DNA of 53,580 bases from Thermomicrobiales bacterium. GTDB taxonomy: Bacteria > Chloroflexota > Chloroflexia > Thermomicrobiales > UBA6265. Within the stretch, counting starts at the first letter, position 1; each line of letters starts with the position of its first letter. The notes under the pieces were generated by a model. The model was not told where the DNA came from and did not search any database. It saw only the letters and a program-made list of their open reading frames with translations. This document shows, one piece after another, positions 25,382 through 33,644 of the stretch. Both the position numbers and the translations under genes were made by a program. The stretch is from positions 1-53,580 of the forward strand of contig JAGQGU010000018.1 of assembly GCA_020432165.1 (NCBI GenBank). Direction: 5' to 3'.

Positions 25382-26593
25382 GTGCTCACCATCACCAATG
25401 CTCGCCTTCATACCGGCTATCACACCGATGCCGCTGGCGTTGTCACGACCATGACGGATCTCTTCACGATCAAGACCAGTGAGGGTAAGATCGTCGCCAT
25501 CGATCACCAGACAGACGAGCTTGAAGGAGATATATGGGATGCCAATGGTTTGCTGGCCATTCCCACGACCCGAGACTTGCATATCCATCTGGACAAAGGG
25601 CACTTCGGCGGACCATGGCACGCGGTGGTTCCCACCAATGGCGTTCCTGGACGAATCCGGGAGGAAGAGGAGTTTCTGCCCGCATTTCTGGAGTTCCTGC
25701 CAGAACGTGCAACCGCGCTGTTGCGACATGTGAGTGCCACGGGTACCACGCATCTACGCGTCCAGGTAAATGTCGATCCCGTCATCGGTTTGCAGAACTA
25801 CGAAATCGTTCGCGATGTATTGGTTGACCACGCACATTTGGTCACCAGCGAGCTGGTAGCGTTTCCTCAGCATGGCACACTCCACACCGAACAGAATGGC
25901 TGGCTGACCAAAGCGATGGAAGCCGGAGCACCGATACTTGGCGGCCTGGATCCCTTCTGGATTGATGGCGATCTGGAACGCTCTCTGCGCACAACCTTCG
26001 ATATCGCGGCGAAGTATGGACGCGAGGTGGACTTCCACCTTCACACCAGTGGCAATCTGGGCCTCTTCGAGATTCAACGGATTCTGGACTACACCCGTGA
26101 TTACGACATGGTCGGGAAAGTCGCGCTCAGCCATGCCCTGGCGCTGGGCGATGCCTCAGCTGGGCAGTTGGACGAGTTAGCCGATCAGATCGCCACATTG
26201 CAGGTCTCTGTTTTTACCACCCAACCCATCAGCTATGCCTCGGGCGGTGGCACATCCTCGGTGCCGTGGCCGACATTGATGGCCCATGGAGTGCGAGTAC
26301 GGGTGATTAACGACAACATCAATGATCACTGGAGTCCGTTTGGAACCGGTGACCTGCTGGAGAGGGCGAGCCGCTCCGCTGAGATCTGGCGTCAGAGCGA
26401 TGAGAAATCACTGGCCGCGGCGTATGCCCTGGTATCGGATGGTGTTTTACCGCTGAGTGATAGCGGCGAACGACTCTGGCCCAACGTGGGTGATGAAGCC
26501 ACCTTCCTCTTCACCAATGCCAGTTGTCTCTCGGAAGTAGTTGCCCGGGTGCCACGTCAGCGCGAGTTGATCGTTCGAGGTGTCAGGATCTAG
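25382..26593 (+). CDS. Amidohydrolase, cytosine-deaminase (CodA)-like, copy 1
   Basis: A protein of 403 residues. Metal-dependent amidohydrolase fold with H67 and H69 in LHIHLDKGHFGG, a third His in VDFHLHTSG, HxH-following ALSHALALGD (zinc-bound His) and the late Asp of NDNINDHWSPFG. These positions follow CodA, where the enzyme deaminates cytosine or a related base. The flanking strands (LTITNARLHTGY at the start, LIVRGVRI at the end) make the small beta domain. The substrate is probably a cyclic amide or amidine but is unproven. GTG start with AAGGA upstream. First gene of a four-gene operon. Confidence 0.85.
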   Translation: MLTITNARLHTGYHTDAAGVVTTMTDLFTIKTSEGKIVAIDHQTDELEGDIWDANGLLAIPTTRDLHIHLDKGHFGGPWHAVVPTNGVPGRIREEEEFLPAFLEFLPERATALLRHVSATGTTHLRVQVNVDPVIGLQNYEIVRDVLVDHAHLVTSELVAFPQHGTLHTEQNGWLTKAMEAGAPILGGLDPFWIDGDLERSLRTTFDIAAKYGREVDFHLHTSGNLGLFEIQRILDYTRDYDMVGKVALSHALALGDASAGQLDELADQIATLQVSVFTTQPISYASGGGTSSVPWPTLMAHGVRVRVINDNINDHWSPFGTGDLLERASRSAEIWRQSDEKSLAAAYALVSDGVLPLSDSGERLWPNVGDEATFLFTNASCLSEVVARVPRQRELIVRGVRI

Positions 26594-26627
26594 CCCAAAT
26601 TCGTCGCCACAACAGGGAGAGGGCCAT

Positions 26628-27914
26628 ATGACCGTCATCCGCAATATTCTCCTGGAAACTGGATATACCTGGCACGATTCTGGCCAGGTATCCACCGATA
26701 CCTCCCTGTTCACGATTACATCAGAGAATGACCTCATCATCGCGATCACGCCGCAGGAGGGTATGGTTGCGGCAACGCAAGATGAGCAGGATGGTCGTGG
26801 CCTGTTGGCGATACCGCCCACCGCCGAGTATCACGTACATCTGGACAAGGGACACTTCGGCGGCCCGTGGGAAGCCGTGGTGCCGGTTGCCGGCGGCACT
26901 CAGGGCCGCATCGCCGAAGAGCAAGGATTTCTGGAAGAGTATCTGGAGTATCTGCCCGATCGCGCGGCTGCATTAATGGAATACATGGGATCGTTCGGTA
27001 CGACCTTTATGCGCATTCAGGTCAATGTTGACCCAGTTATTGGCTTGCAAAACTATGAGATCGTCAATGAGGTACTGCACGCCCACGCATCGAGGATGAG
27101 CGGCGAACTGGTAGCATTCCCGCAACACGGAACACTCGCAACCGAATCTCAGGGTTTGCTGACACAGGCACTGGAAGCTGGCGCTCCCATTCTCGGCGCG
27201 CTCGATCCGGCGTCGATTGATGGCGATATCGAAGCATCCTTGACGACGACGTTCAATCTGGCCAGCTCGTTTGATCGCGAGATTGATATCCATCTCCACG
27301 ATGGCGGGGAGACCGGTATCTATACGATCCAGCGCATCATTGACTACACGTGTGATTATGAGATGCGAGGCCGCGTGGCAATAAGTCACGCGTTCGCTCT
27401 GGGTCAAACCGATGATCAAACGGTGGCAAGCCTGGCCGCGGGTCTGGCCGAACAGGACATCCCAATTTTCACAACGCAACCCTTGTGGCACGCCGCATCA
27501 ATGGGTGCCCGGGCAGTACCGTGGAGGATACTGGCCGATGCGGGAGTACGGGTGCAGGTAACGACCGATACCATCAACGATCACTGGAGTCCCTTCGGGT
27601 CTGGCGATCTCCTGAAGCACGCCAGTAGAACGGCGGAGATTTGGTGGCAAGTTGATGAAATCAGTCTAGCCACGACCTATCAGATGGTCAGCAATGGTGT
27701 GCTGCCGCTATCTTCCTCCGGCGAGATGCTTTGGCCAATGATCGGCGATGAGGCTACCATGATTCTCACCGATGCAAGCTGCCTCAGCGAGGCGGTGGCA
27801 CGTGTACCGAAAGAACGAACGATGATTATTCGAGGCCAGATGGACAGCGCGCCATTGGCTCGTCGTCCGCTTAATAGCAGTGGCAAGATACGGGCGATGA
27901 GATTGCCTGTCTAG
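26628..27914 (+). CDS. Amidohydrolase, cytosine-deaminase (CodA)-like, copy 2
   Basis: A protein of 428 residues from the ATG at 26628, with AGGGAGAGGG upstream; the longer frame from 26580 overlaps copy 1. It is a clear paralogue of the gene just upstream along its whole length: YHVHLDKGHFGGPWEAVVP, MRIQVNVDPVIGLQNYEIV, VAFPQHGTL, IDIHLHDGGE, ISHAFALG and TINDHWSPFGSGDLL. All metal ligands are kept, so both copies should be active. A C-terminal tail of about 25 residues (SAPLARRPLNSSGK) is unique to this copy. Spacing to copy 1 is 34 bases and to the next gene 15. Confidence 0.85.
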   Translation: MTVIRNILLETGYTWHDSGQVSTDTSLFTITSENDLIIAITPQEGMVAATQDEQDGRGLLAIPPTAEYHVHLDKGHFGGPWEAVVPVAGGTQGRIAEEQGFLEEYLEYLPDRAAALMEYMGSFGTTFMRIQVNVDPVIGLQNYEIVNEVLHAHASRMSGELVAFPQHGTLATESQGLLTQALEAGAPILGALDPASIDGDIEASLTTTFNLASSFDREIDIHLHDGGETGIYTIQRIIDYTCDYEMRGRVAISHAFALGQTDDQTVASLAAGLAEQDIPIFTTQPLWHAASMGARAVPWRILADAGVRVQVTTDTINDHWSPFGSGDLLKHASRTAEIWWQVDEISLATTYQMVSNGVLPLSSSGEMLWPMIGDEATMILTDASCLSEAVARVPKERTMIIRGQMDSAPLARRPLNSSGKIRAMRLPV

Positions 27915-27929
27915 AAAGAGGAATGAATC

Positions 27930-28646
27930 GTGACTCAATTTATCGTCGAAGAATCGTTCTGGCAGCTTTTCCCTACGGCGCGTCTGGGAGTGGTGGTACT
28001 GCGCGGAATCGACAATACACCCAAAGACGATGCTGCTATTGCTGCCGCACTGGCCGAAGCACACACGGCTGCACTCAGCAATGTTCCACATGAGACATGG
28101 ACGGATAACGATGTTGTTAGTCGGTGGCGAAATGCATTCCAGCAGTTCAAGACGAAGAAAGGTGCGCGTTCATCGATTGAGGCACTGCTCAAGCGAGTGA
28201 GCAATGGTAACCAGATCGGCAGCATCAATCCGCTCGTGGATATCTACAACACGGTCTCGCTCACCTATGGCGTGCCCGTGGGTGGCGAGGATCTCGCTGC
28301 CGTACAGGGCGATGTGCGCTTGACGATTGCTGCGGGTGGCGAGTCCTTCCTGCCACTAGGTGCTGAGGCGGATGAGCCTGCTCTGGCTGGTGAGGTCGCG
28401 TATCTGGACGATGCCGGTGCTATCTGCCGATGCTGGAACTGGCGCGAAGCCGTGCGGACCATGCTGACTGAGCAGACAACCGATGCCATCATGGTGCTGG
28501 AAGCGGTCGATGATAGTACCGATGACCAATTTTGGGCAGCGGTGGATGCGTTGGCCACCGCGATTCCACAACACCTCGGCGGCACAGTGGAGGTGCATCG
28601 GATCACGCGAGATGCACCGAGCTTCACCCTCCCCGAGATTGGTTGA
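27930..28646 (+). CDS. B3/B4 tRNA-binding-domain protein (PheT editing-domain-like, free-standing)
   Basis: A protein of 238 residues with the B3_4 domain pattern: FPTARLGVVVLRGIDN, VSRWRNAFQQFKTKKGARSS, IEALLKRVSNGNQIGSINPL, VDIYNTVSLTYGVPVGGEDL, LGAEADEPALAGEVAYLDD and CRCWNWREAVRTMLTEQT. In phenylalanyl-tRNA synthetase this domain hydrolyses mischarged Tyr-tRNA(Phe). Free-standing versions are common but little studied and may clear mischarged or D-aminoacyl tRNAs. GTG start at 27930 with AGAGGAA upstream, 15 bases after the amidohydrolase and 8 bases before the kinase gene. Confidence 0.85.
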   Translation: MTQFIVEESFWQLFPTARLGVVVLRGIDNTPKDDAAIAAALAEAHTAALSNVPHETWTDNDVVSRWRNAFQQFKTKKGARSSIEALLKRVSNGNQIGSINPLVDIYNTVSLTYGVPVGGEDLAAVQGDVRLTIAAGGESFLPLGAEADEPALAGEVAYLDDAGAICRCWNWREAVRTMLTEQTTDAIMVLEAVDDSTDDQFWAAVDALATAIPQHLGGTVEVHRITRDAPSFTLPEIG

Positions 28647-28654
28647 TACGAATC

Positions 28655-29482
28655 ATGGTCACGCAGTCGCTTGATGGGATCGAATTTACACTGGCCGAAT
28701 CGACTGATCTTGAGTTCATCCGCCAGTATGGTCGCGTTTTCCGCGTTTTCGATGATCATGATTCCGGCAATATCTCCTTCGGAATCGATGCCGGTGACCA
28801 AAAACTGTTTATCAAGCTCGCTGGGATTGCTACGACAGAGGCGGTCGTTTCCGCAGAAGCGGCAATAGCCAATCTCCGCGCAGCCGAGGCCGTCTACCGT
28901 GATCTGAAGCATCCGCACATCGTGGAGTTGCTCGATGTTATCGAGCACGATCCCTGGTTCGGTCTGATCTTCGCCTGGAACGAGGGCACACTGCTGCGGC
29001 GAGTCAATCAGGAAGACTTTGCTCGCTTCCGGGCACTTCCCTTGATTCAACGCCTGGATGCCTTGAGCCAGGTTATCGAGGTGATGCAACACATTCACAA
29101 TAGTGGCTACGTTGCGATCGATATCTACGATGCCAGTTTTCTCTATGACTTTGAGCAGGGTGTGTTGACTGTCTGCGATCTCGATGTCTGTGCTCGTCAG
29201 CCGTTCATTAACACCATGGGACGCTTGTGGGGGAGTTCGCGCTTCATGTCACCCGAGGAATACGAACTCGGGGCAACGATTGATGAGGTGACGAATGTCT
29301 TCACACTTGGAGCTGTGGCACATCTCTTCCTTGGGGACGAACGCACAAAGCTAAAGGATGATTGGGAAGCAGGTCCGGCCCTGTTTGAGGTAGCAACTAT
29401 TGCGACATCACCCGAGCGAGCGGATCGCTACCCGACCATCGCGGCGTTCGCTGCTGCCTGGTCTCAGGCTTCGACCAGATAG
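28655..29482 (+). CDS. Divergent Ser/Thr protein kinase-like protein (possible pseudokinase)
   Basis: A protein of 275 residues from the ATG at 28655. The N-lobe has the ATP-binding lysine in KLFIKLAG and the helix C region LRAAEAVYRDLKHPHIVELL. In the C-lobe the catalytic-loop HRDxKxxN is replaced by AIDIYDAS: the Asp is kept, the Lys is Tyr and the Asn is Ser. DFG becomes DLD (CDLDVC). The activation segment ends in FMSPEEYELG, like the APE motif. There is no membrane segment or sensor domain. It is the last gene of the amidohydrolase operon. Its 3' end overlaps the EamA gene by 19 bases on the opposite strand. Confidence 0.75.
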   Translation: MVTQSLDGIEFTLAESTDLEFIRQYGRVFRVFDDHDSGNISFGIDAGDQKLFIKLAGIATTEAVVSAEAAIANLRAAEAVYRDLKHPHIVELLDVIEHDPWFGLIFAWNEGTLLRRVNQEDFARFRALPLIQRLDALSQVIEVMQHIHNSGYVAIDIYDASFLYDFEQGVLTVCDLDVCARQPFINTMGRLWGSSRFMSPEEYELGATIDEVTNVFTLGAVAHLFLGDERTKLKDDWEAGPALFEVATIATSPERADRYPTIAAFAAAWSQASTR

Positions 29483-30399
29483 GGTTCCTTGGTCGCTCGA
29501 GGCAAGACATGCTCTACGGGTGGTATCAGCGCCAGCATCACCATCACGGCTGCGATCATGGCCAGACCAATCCAGCCGATAGCTGACAGACGTTCGCCAA
29601 CGATGACAACCGCGAGAATGGCCGCGACTGCTGGCTCAGAAAGCGTCAAGGTTGTCGCCATACTGGCACTGACGCGTGCCAGTCCCATACCGAAGAGCAC
29701 GTATCCCAGAAACATTGGGATCAGTGCCAGGTACGCCGCCACCCGAAAGTTGGTGGCGGTGGCGAGTAGTGGAGCACCAGTAAGCAACAGCACCGGCATC
29801 AGCATGATGCCTCCACCACCAAAGACCGAGCCCATCGCAGCTGCCCGAGGGATACCCCGCTGCATCAAGGCATGCGCAGCCCAGGAATAGACGGCGTAAC
29901 AAGCACCTCCAACAAGCCCGAGGACAATGCCAAAGATCGTTGGCCATAGTTCCCCGGTCTCGCTCCCAAGGCGGGAGAAGCAGAGCAGAATCGACCCCGT
30001 AGCACCGATCACCGCGGCCAGTACCCACCACCGACTCAGCGTGAACCCGTCGACAACTTTCTCCAACACACCAGAGGCCAGAGGAGCTGATCCCAGCGTG
30101 ACAACGGTGCCGATCGCAACTCCAGAGAGATGCATGGAGGTATAGAAGGCCAGCGGATAGAGTGTGACAGCGATAGAGCCAACAGCCACAATGCGGGAGT
30201 ATGCCCGCAGATTTGGTATGGCCGCCCGCATACCAGGAATAGCAATGAGCGCCTGCAGTAATCCACCAATGCCGAGGGCAGCCGCGCCGATAGCCAATGG
30301 GCTGACGTTCTCGGCAAAACTGGCAGCAGTGCCCGTTGAACCCCAGAGCAGTGACGCCAGGCTGATGACCACAATGCCCGTCAGACGTTGGTCTCTCAC
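29464..30399 (-). CDS. EamA/DMT-superfamily exporter
   Basis: A protein of 311 residues with ten predicted helices in two EamA repeats: SLASLLWGSTGTAASFAENV opens the first, and FGIVLGLVGGACYAVYSWAA opens the second at about residue 160. These are typical of drug/metabolite or amino-acid exporters of the inner membrane. It follows a TetR regulator with a four-base ATGA overlap, so it is almost certainly that regulator's target. Substrate unknown. The stop lies inside the convergent kinase gene. Confidence 0.88.
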   Translation of the reverse strand: MRDQRLTGIVVISLASLLWGSTGTAASFAENVSPLAIGAAALGIGGLLQALIAIPGMRAAIPNLRAYSRIVAVGSIAVTLYPLAFYTSMHLSGVAIGTVVTLGSAPLASGVLEKVVDGFTLSRWWVLAAVIGATGSILLCFSRLGSETGELWPTIFGIVLGLVGGACYAVYSWAAHALMQRGIPRAAAMGSVFGGGGIMLMPVLLLTGAPLLATATNFRVAAYLALIPMFLGYVLFGMGLARVSASMATTLTLSEPAVAAILAVVIVGERLSAIGWIGLAMIAAVMVMLALIPPVEHVLPRATKEPYLVEA

Positions 30400-30968
30400 A
30401 GTGCCCGCACCATCGACTCTGCCAAATTGCGCGCACGTTGCAGGCGTGCCGGTTGTCCCTCCAGCCCTGCCCGACTCATCGAACCCTCAAGCAAGAAGGA
30501 GATATGTTCTGCCAGACAACCAGCCTGGTCAACTGAGGTTATTTCCAGTAATTGATCGCGCAGAATGCTTTCGACCCCTGCCTTGTGACGAGCAACTGCT
30601 TCACGGCCAGGGGCTCCGACCGGAAGCTCGGCAGCAGCATTGAGCAAACCACAACCGCGGAAACCGTGATCGTAGGCAAGTTCGGCATGATCGATATAGG
30701 CATCGAAGACGGCGAGTATGCGATCGACAGGAGTGAAACAATCTGCCAGACGGGCTGCGTAGAGATGCAACCACTCCTCGTGGCGAGCCTCGATATAGGC
30801 CAGCACCAGCTCATCCTTGGAGGTGAAGTTGTTGTAGAGACTCATTTTGGCGACGCCGGCCTCGGCAATGATGGCATCAATGCCAGTGGCACCGATCCCT
30901 CGGTCATAGAAGAGACGCGAGGCAGCAGCGAGGAGCTTGTCGCGAGCGGGAGTACGAGCATCGGTCAT
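30396..30968 (-). CDS. TetR/AcrR-family transcriptional regulator
   Basis: A protein of 190 residues from the ATG at 30968. N-terminal helix-turn-helix: RDKLLAAASRLFYDRGIGAT, GIDAIIAEAGVAKMSLYNNF, TSKDELVLAYIEAR, the standard TetR pattern. The C-terminal ligand domain (GCGLLNAAAELPVGAPGREA) is like the C-terminal part of the YjdC/TetR_C_37-type regulators of exporters. A palindrome sits 17 bases upstream of the start. It is the first gene of a two-gene operon with the EamA exporter, implying drug- or metabolite-induced expression. Confidence 0.92.
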   Translation of the reverse strand: MTDARTPARDKLLAAASRLFYDRGIGATGIDAIIAEAGVAKMSLYNNFTSKDELVLAYIEARHEEWLHLYAARLADCFTPVDRILAVFDAYIDHAELAYDHGFRGCGLLNAAAELPVGAPGREAVARHKAGVESILRDQLLEITSVDQAGCLAEHISFLLEGSMSRAGLEGQPARLQRARNLAESMVRAL

Positions 30969-30984
30969 GGCACTACCAATCAAA

Positions 30985-31000
30985 TAGACAGGTCGGTCTA
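30985..31000. promoter_or_regulatory. TetR operator palindrome
   Basis: TAGAC-AGGTCG-GTCTA, perfect 5-base arms in a 16-base site, 17 bases upstream of the regulator ATG. It resembles the TAGACNNNCNGTCTA operators of AcrR/QacR-type repressors and very likely mediates autoregulation of the regulator-exporter operon. Confidence 0.7.
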
Positions 31001-31054
31001 CCTAACTACAGAATGATACGCCATGATGCCCTCGAGCGGTAGGTGTGCCCGTTA

Positions 31055-31909
31055 TCAGGATCGCCGCCAGACGCTCAGCTCACTCTCTGGCCACTCGCGT
31101 TGGAGCGTGGCGAGATCGACAATCCGCACCGGATTGAACATCGACTGTCCATTCTTGTTGAGAAAGCGATCAGCCCCGAGAGCATAGGCGGCGTGAATGA
31201 TACCCATCTCGGTTGCGAAGGTGAGAATATCTCCGGCGACGATGTCCGACGACTCCCGTTCACCGAATCCATTACCTGAAAGCGCAGTCTGGAAATCCTC
31301 GGTGACCAGCCATTGGTGCAAGAGTGACTCGCGCTGCGTCGCCGCATAGATAGCAATTGCAAAGCAATTCACACCCTCAGTGGGCAGGAATCGATTGGTA
31401 ACCCCGCGGATGTGGGTCGGTGCACCATCAGGAATGGGAAGTGTGATCGGCTCGTCCCAATCGATCAGCTGATTCTGGATGACGGTTCGTTGTTCGTCAT
31501 CCGACATACTCTCCCAGAGTCTCTGGTCGAACACGAGGCGGCCATCGGTCTCCTCACGCTGCAACCGTGGTACCCATTCGCCGGGAAAGCAGAGTCCACG
31601 ACCCAGGCGTATCTGTTGCGCACGAGCGTCTGCCAGTTGGATTGACGTAAGAGAGGCACGCCAGGAGCCGTCGTCGATGATTACCTGTTGGGTTTCCTTC
31701 GAGATCGCCCAGAGAATGAATGCGTTGGACATCGCTACTGGTGAGGTCAGCGGATGGCTGCGAAGTTCTCTGCTCGGGATGACGATTGCCGCAGCGGAAG
31801 ATGGTATCGGCGCATCATCCCATAGCCAAAGAACCTGCGATGGCACCAAGTGCGACCTCCACCAGGCGAAATCATCGGCAGTTGGGTGAAGAGGAATCCA
31901 TTCGCTCAA
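31055..31909 (-). CDS. Uncharacterised protein with an NlpC/P60-like C-terminal pattern
   Basis: A soluble protein of 284 residues with no signal peptide. The N-terminal 150 residues are of unknown fold (WLWDDAPIPSSAAAIVIPSR, LGRGLCFPGEW). In the C-terminal part, C182 in VNCFAIAIYAAT begins a helix, GDILTFATEMGIIHAAYAL places H239 on the next strand, and N251/N253 follow (LNKNGQSM). This Cys-His-polar order is that of NlpC/P60-type cysteine peptidases or amidases. Remote similarity only; catalysis is not proven. The gene stands alone between the TetR unit and the aldo-keto reductase. Confidence 0.6.
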   Translation of the reverse strand: MSEWIPLHPTADDFAWWRSHLVPSQVLWLWDDAPIPSSAAAIVIPSRELRSHPLTSPVAMSNAFILWAISKETQQVIIDDGSWRASLTSIQLADARAQQIRLGRGLCFPGEWVPRLQREETDGRLVFDQRLWESMSDDEQRTVIQNQLIDWDEPITLPIPDGAPTHIRGVTNRFLPTEGVNCFAIAIYAATQRESLLHQWLVTEDFQTALSGNGFGERESSDIVAGDILTFATEMGIIHAAYALGADRFLNKNGQSMFNPVRIVDLATLQREWPESELSVWRRS

Positions 31910-32012
31910 TCTGGGGGATCCATTCTGTAAGCACCGGCACTTTCCCCAAGATACCTCATAATCCCGAGTACAATTGTGGCACGCCTGGCCGGCAAATCAG
32001 GAGGTACCTTTC

Positions 32013-32858
32013 ATGAACTCCCTCACCACCACCTACACCCTCGCCAACGGCGTCGAGATTCCGATCATCGGGTTTGGTACCTGGCAGAATATCGAACAAG
32101 CGGAATCCGCCACGCTAGCAGCGATCAAAGCAGGCTATCGTCACATCGATACCGCTGCGATCTACGAGAACGAAGAACCAGTGGGAAATGCGATCCACGC
32201 CAGCGGTGTTGATCGCAAGGATCTCTTTATCACGACCAAGCTCTGGAATGCCGAGCGCGGCTATGAGACCACGCTGGCTGCATTCGATGAATCGCTACGG
32301 AAGCTGCGGCTGGACTATCTCGATCTCTATCTTGTCCACTGGCCAGCCCATGCCCTTGTGAGCGAGAACTGGGCAGCGATCAACGCGCAAACCTGGCTCG
32401 CTTTTGAGGAAATCTACAACTCGGGTCGCGTCCGAGCGATTGGGATCAGCAATTTTTCTGTTCCCTATCTCACCGAACTCATGAAGACCGCGCGCATCAC
32501 CCCTATGGTGAACCAGGTGGAATTCCATCCGGGATACATGCAGCCAGAGACCGTGCAGATGAGCAAGGACCTCGGCATGGTGGTTGAAGCGTGGAGCCCA
32601 TTGGGAAGTGGTGCAATGCTGCACGATCCAACGCTGGTGGAAATTGCGGATGCGTATGGCGTCTCCGTCGCGCAATTGTGCGTACGCTGGTGTCTACAGC
32701 ACCAGACACTACCAATGCCGAAATCAGTTTCGCCGGAGCGCATCGTCCAGAATGCTGATGTCTTCGGATTCGAGATTTCTGCTGAAGATATGGCAAAGAT
32801 TGATGCCTTGCCAGAGAGCGGCTTCAGTGGTTTGCATCCGGATCGAAACCCCTTCTAG
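32013..32858 (+). CDS. Aldo/keto reductase (2,5-diketo-D-gluconate reductase group)
   Basis: A TIM-barrel NADPH-dependent oxidoreductase of 281 residues, cytoplasmic. The catalytic tetrad is complete: D46 and Y51 (HIDTAAIYENE), K76 (FITTKLWN) and H109 (YLVHWPAH). The cofactor end has MPKSVSPERIVQNADVFGFE. Of the subgroups it resembles the bacterial AKR5 type (DkgA/YtbE), which reduces a wide range of aldehydes and ketones. The ATG at 32013 follows AGGAGG by seven bases; the upstream extension to 31974 is not supported. Confidence 0.9.
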   Translation: MNSLTTTYTLANGVEIPIIGFGTWQNIEQAESATLAAIKAGYRHIDTAAIYENEEPVGNAIHASGVDRKDLFITTKLWNAERGYETTLAAFDESLRKLRLDYLDLYLVHWPAHALVSENWAAINAQTWLAFEEIYNSGRVRAIGISNFSVPYLTELMKTARITPMVNQVEFHPGYMQPETVQMSKDLGMVVEAWSPLGSGAMLHDPTLVEIADAYGVSVAQLCVRWCLQHQTLPMPKSVSPERIVQNADVFGFEISAEDMAKIDALPESGFSGLHPDRNPF

Positions 32859-33017
32859 GAGGTTTCCGTAACAGCCATCGGGAGCAGCTTTCGCCAATCA
32901 GCCCAGCCATGAGTATGAATAGGGTGGATTTCTGGCGTAGAAACACCACATTCGTTCCTTCGGTGCATTATTGTGTGCATAGTTGGTCAACACGAATGAG
33001 ATTGGGGAGCCAAAACG

Positions 33018-33617
33018 ATGAGCGGTACAGAGTTTTTATGGGGTCTCGTGGTTATCGCGGCGGGCGTATTCATCTGCGTCTACGGCTTGATGCTCTTCAA
33101 GTTCGCCCTGGCGGCAATGGGCTTCGGCGCAGGCTTCGTAGGTGCCTGGTGGTTGCTCTCCAGTCAATCGGATAGTATGCGCCTCCTGATCTCGCTGGTT
33201 GCCGGCGCCATTGGCGCGTTCGTGCTCTTCTCGCTGGTTCGCTTCGGTGTCTATGTGGCCGGAGCAATCCTCGGTCTGGTTATCGCGCTGGTTGCTGGCG
33301 GACTGATCACAATCATTGGTCCAAATGTGAACGATACCGTGATGATCATTCTGGCCGGAGCCGGTCTGATCGGCGGTGGGGTCTTCGGGCAACGAATCGG
33401 TCAACTGGTCGTTTTGCTTGCCACCGCAGGTATGGGTGCGTTCCTGGTTGTGGATGGGCTCCGCGTCTGGTTTGACACGAAACTCTCGGGTGCGGGTGAT
33501 GATCCACACACGCTTCTGGGCAACTCGTTCGCGATGATGCTCTTCGTCACGATCTTCGCCATCAGTGCGCTCAGCCAGTACAACGCTCGCGGTCTGATGC
33601 GCAGGGTCGTCAACTAA
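33018..33617 (+). CDS. DUF4203/TMEM198-like membrane protein
   Basis: A protein of 199 residues that is almost all membrane: about seven helices rich in Gly and Ala with short loops, including VYGLMLFKFALAAMGFGAG and GLVIALVAGGLITI. The pattern fits the DUF4203 family. Function unknown. GGGGAG lies upstream of the ATG. The glycerophosphodiesterase gene follows after 27 bases and may share the transcript. Confidence 0.7.
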   Translation: MSGTEFLWGLVVIAAGVFICVYGLMLFKFALAAMGFGAGFVGAWWLLSSQSDSMRLLISLVAGAIGAFVLFSLVRFGVYVAGAILGLVIALVAGGLITIIGPNVNDTVMIILAGAGLIGGGVFGQRIGQLVVLLATAGMGAFLVVDGLRVWFDTKLSGAGDDPHTLLGNSFAMMLFVTIFAISALSQYNARGLMRRVVN

Positions 33618-33644
33618 CGGCCCAGTCATTCTGGGAGGTGACGT

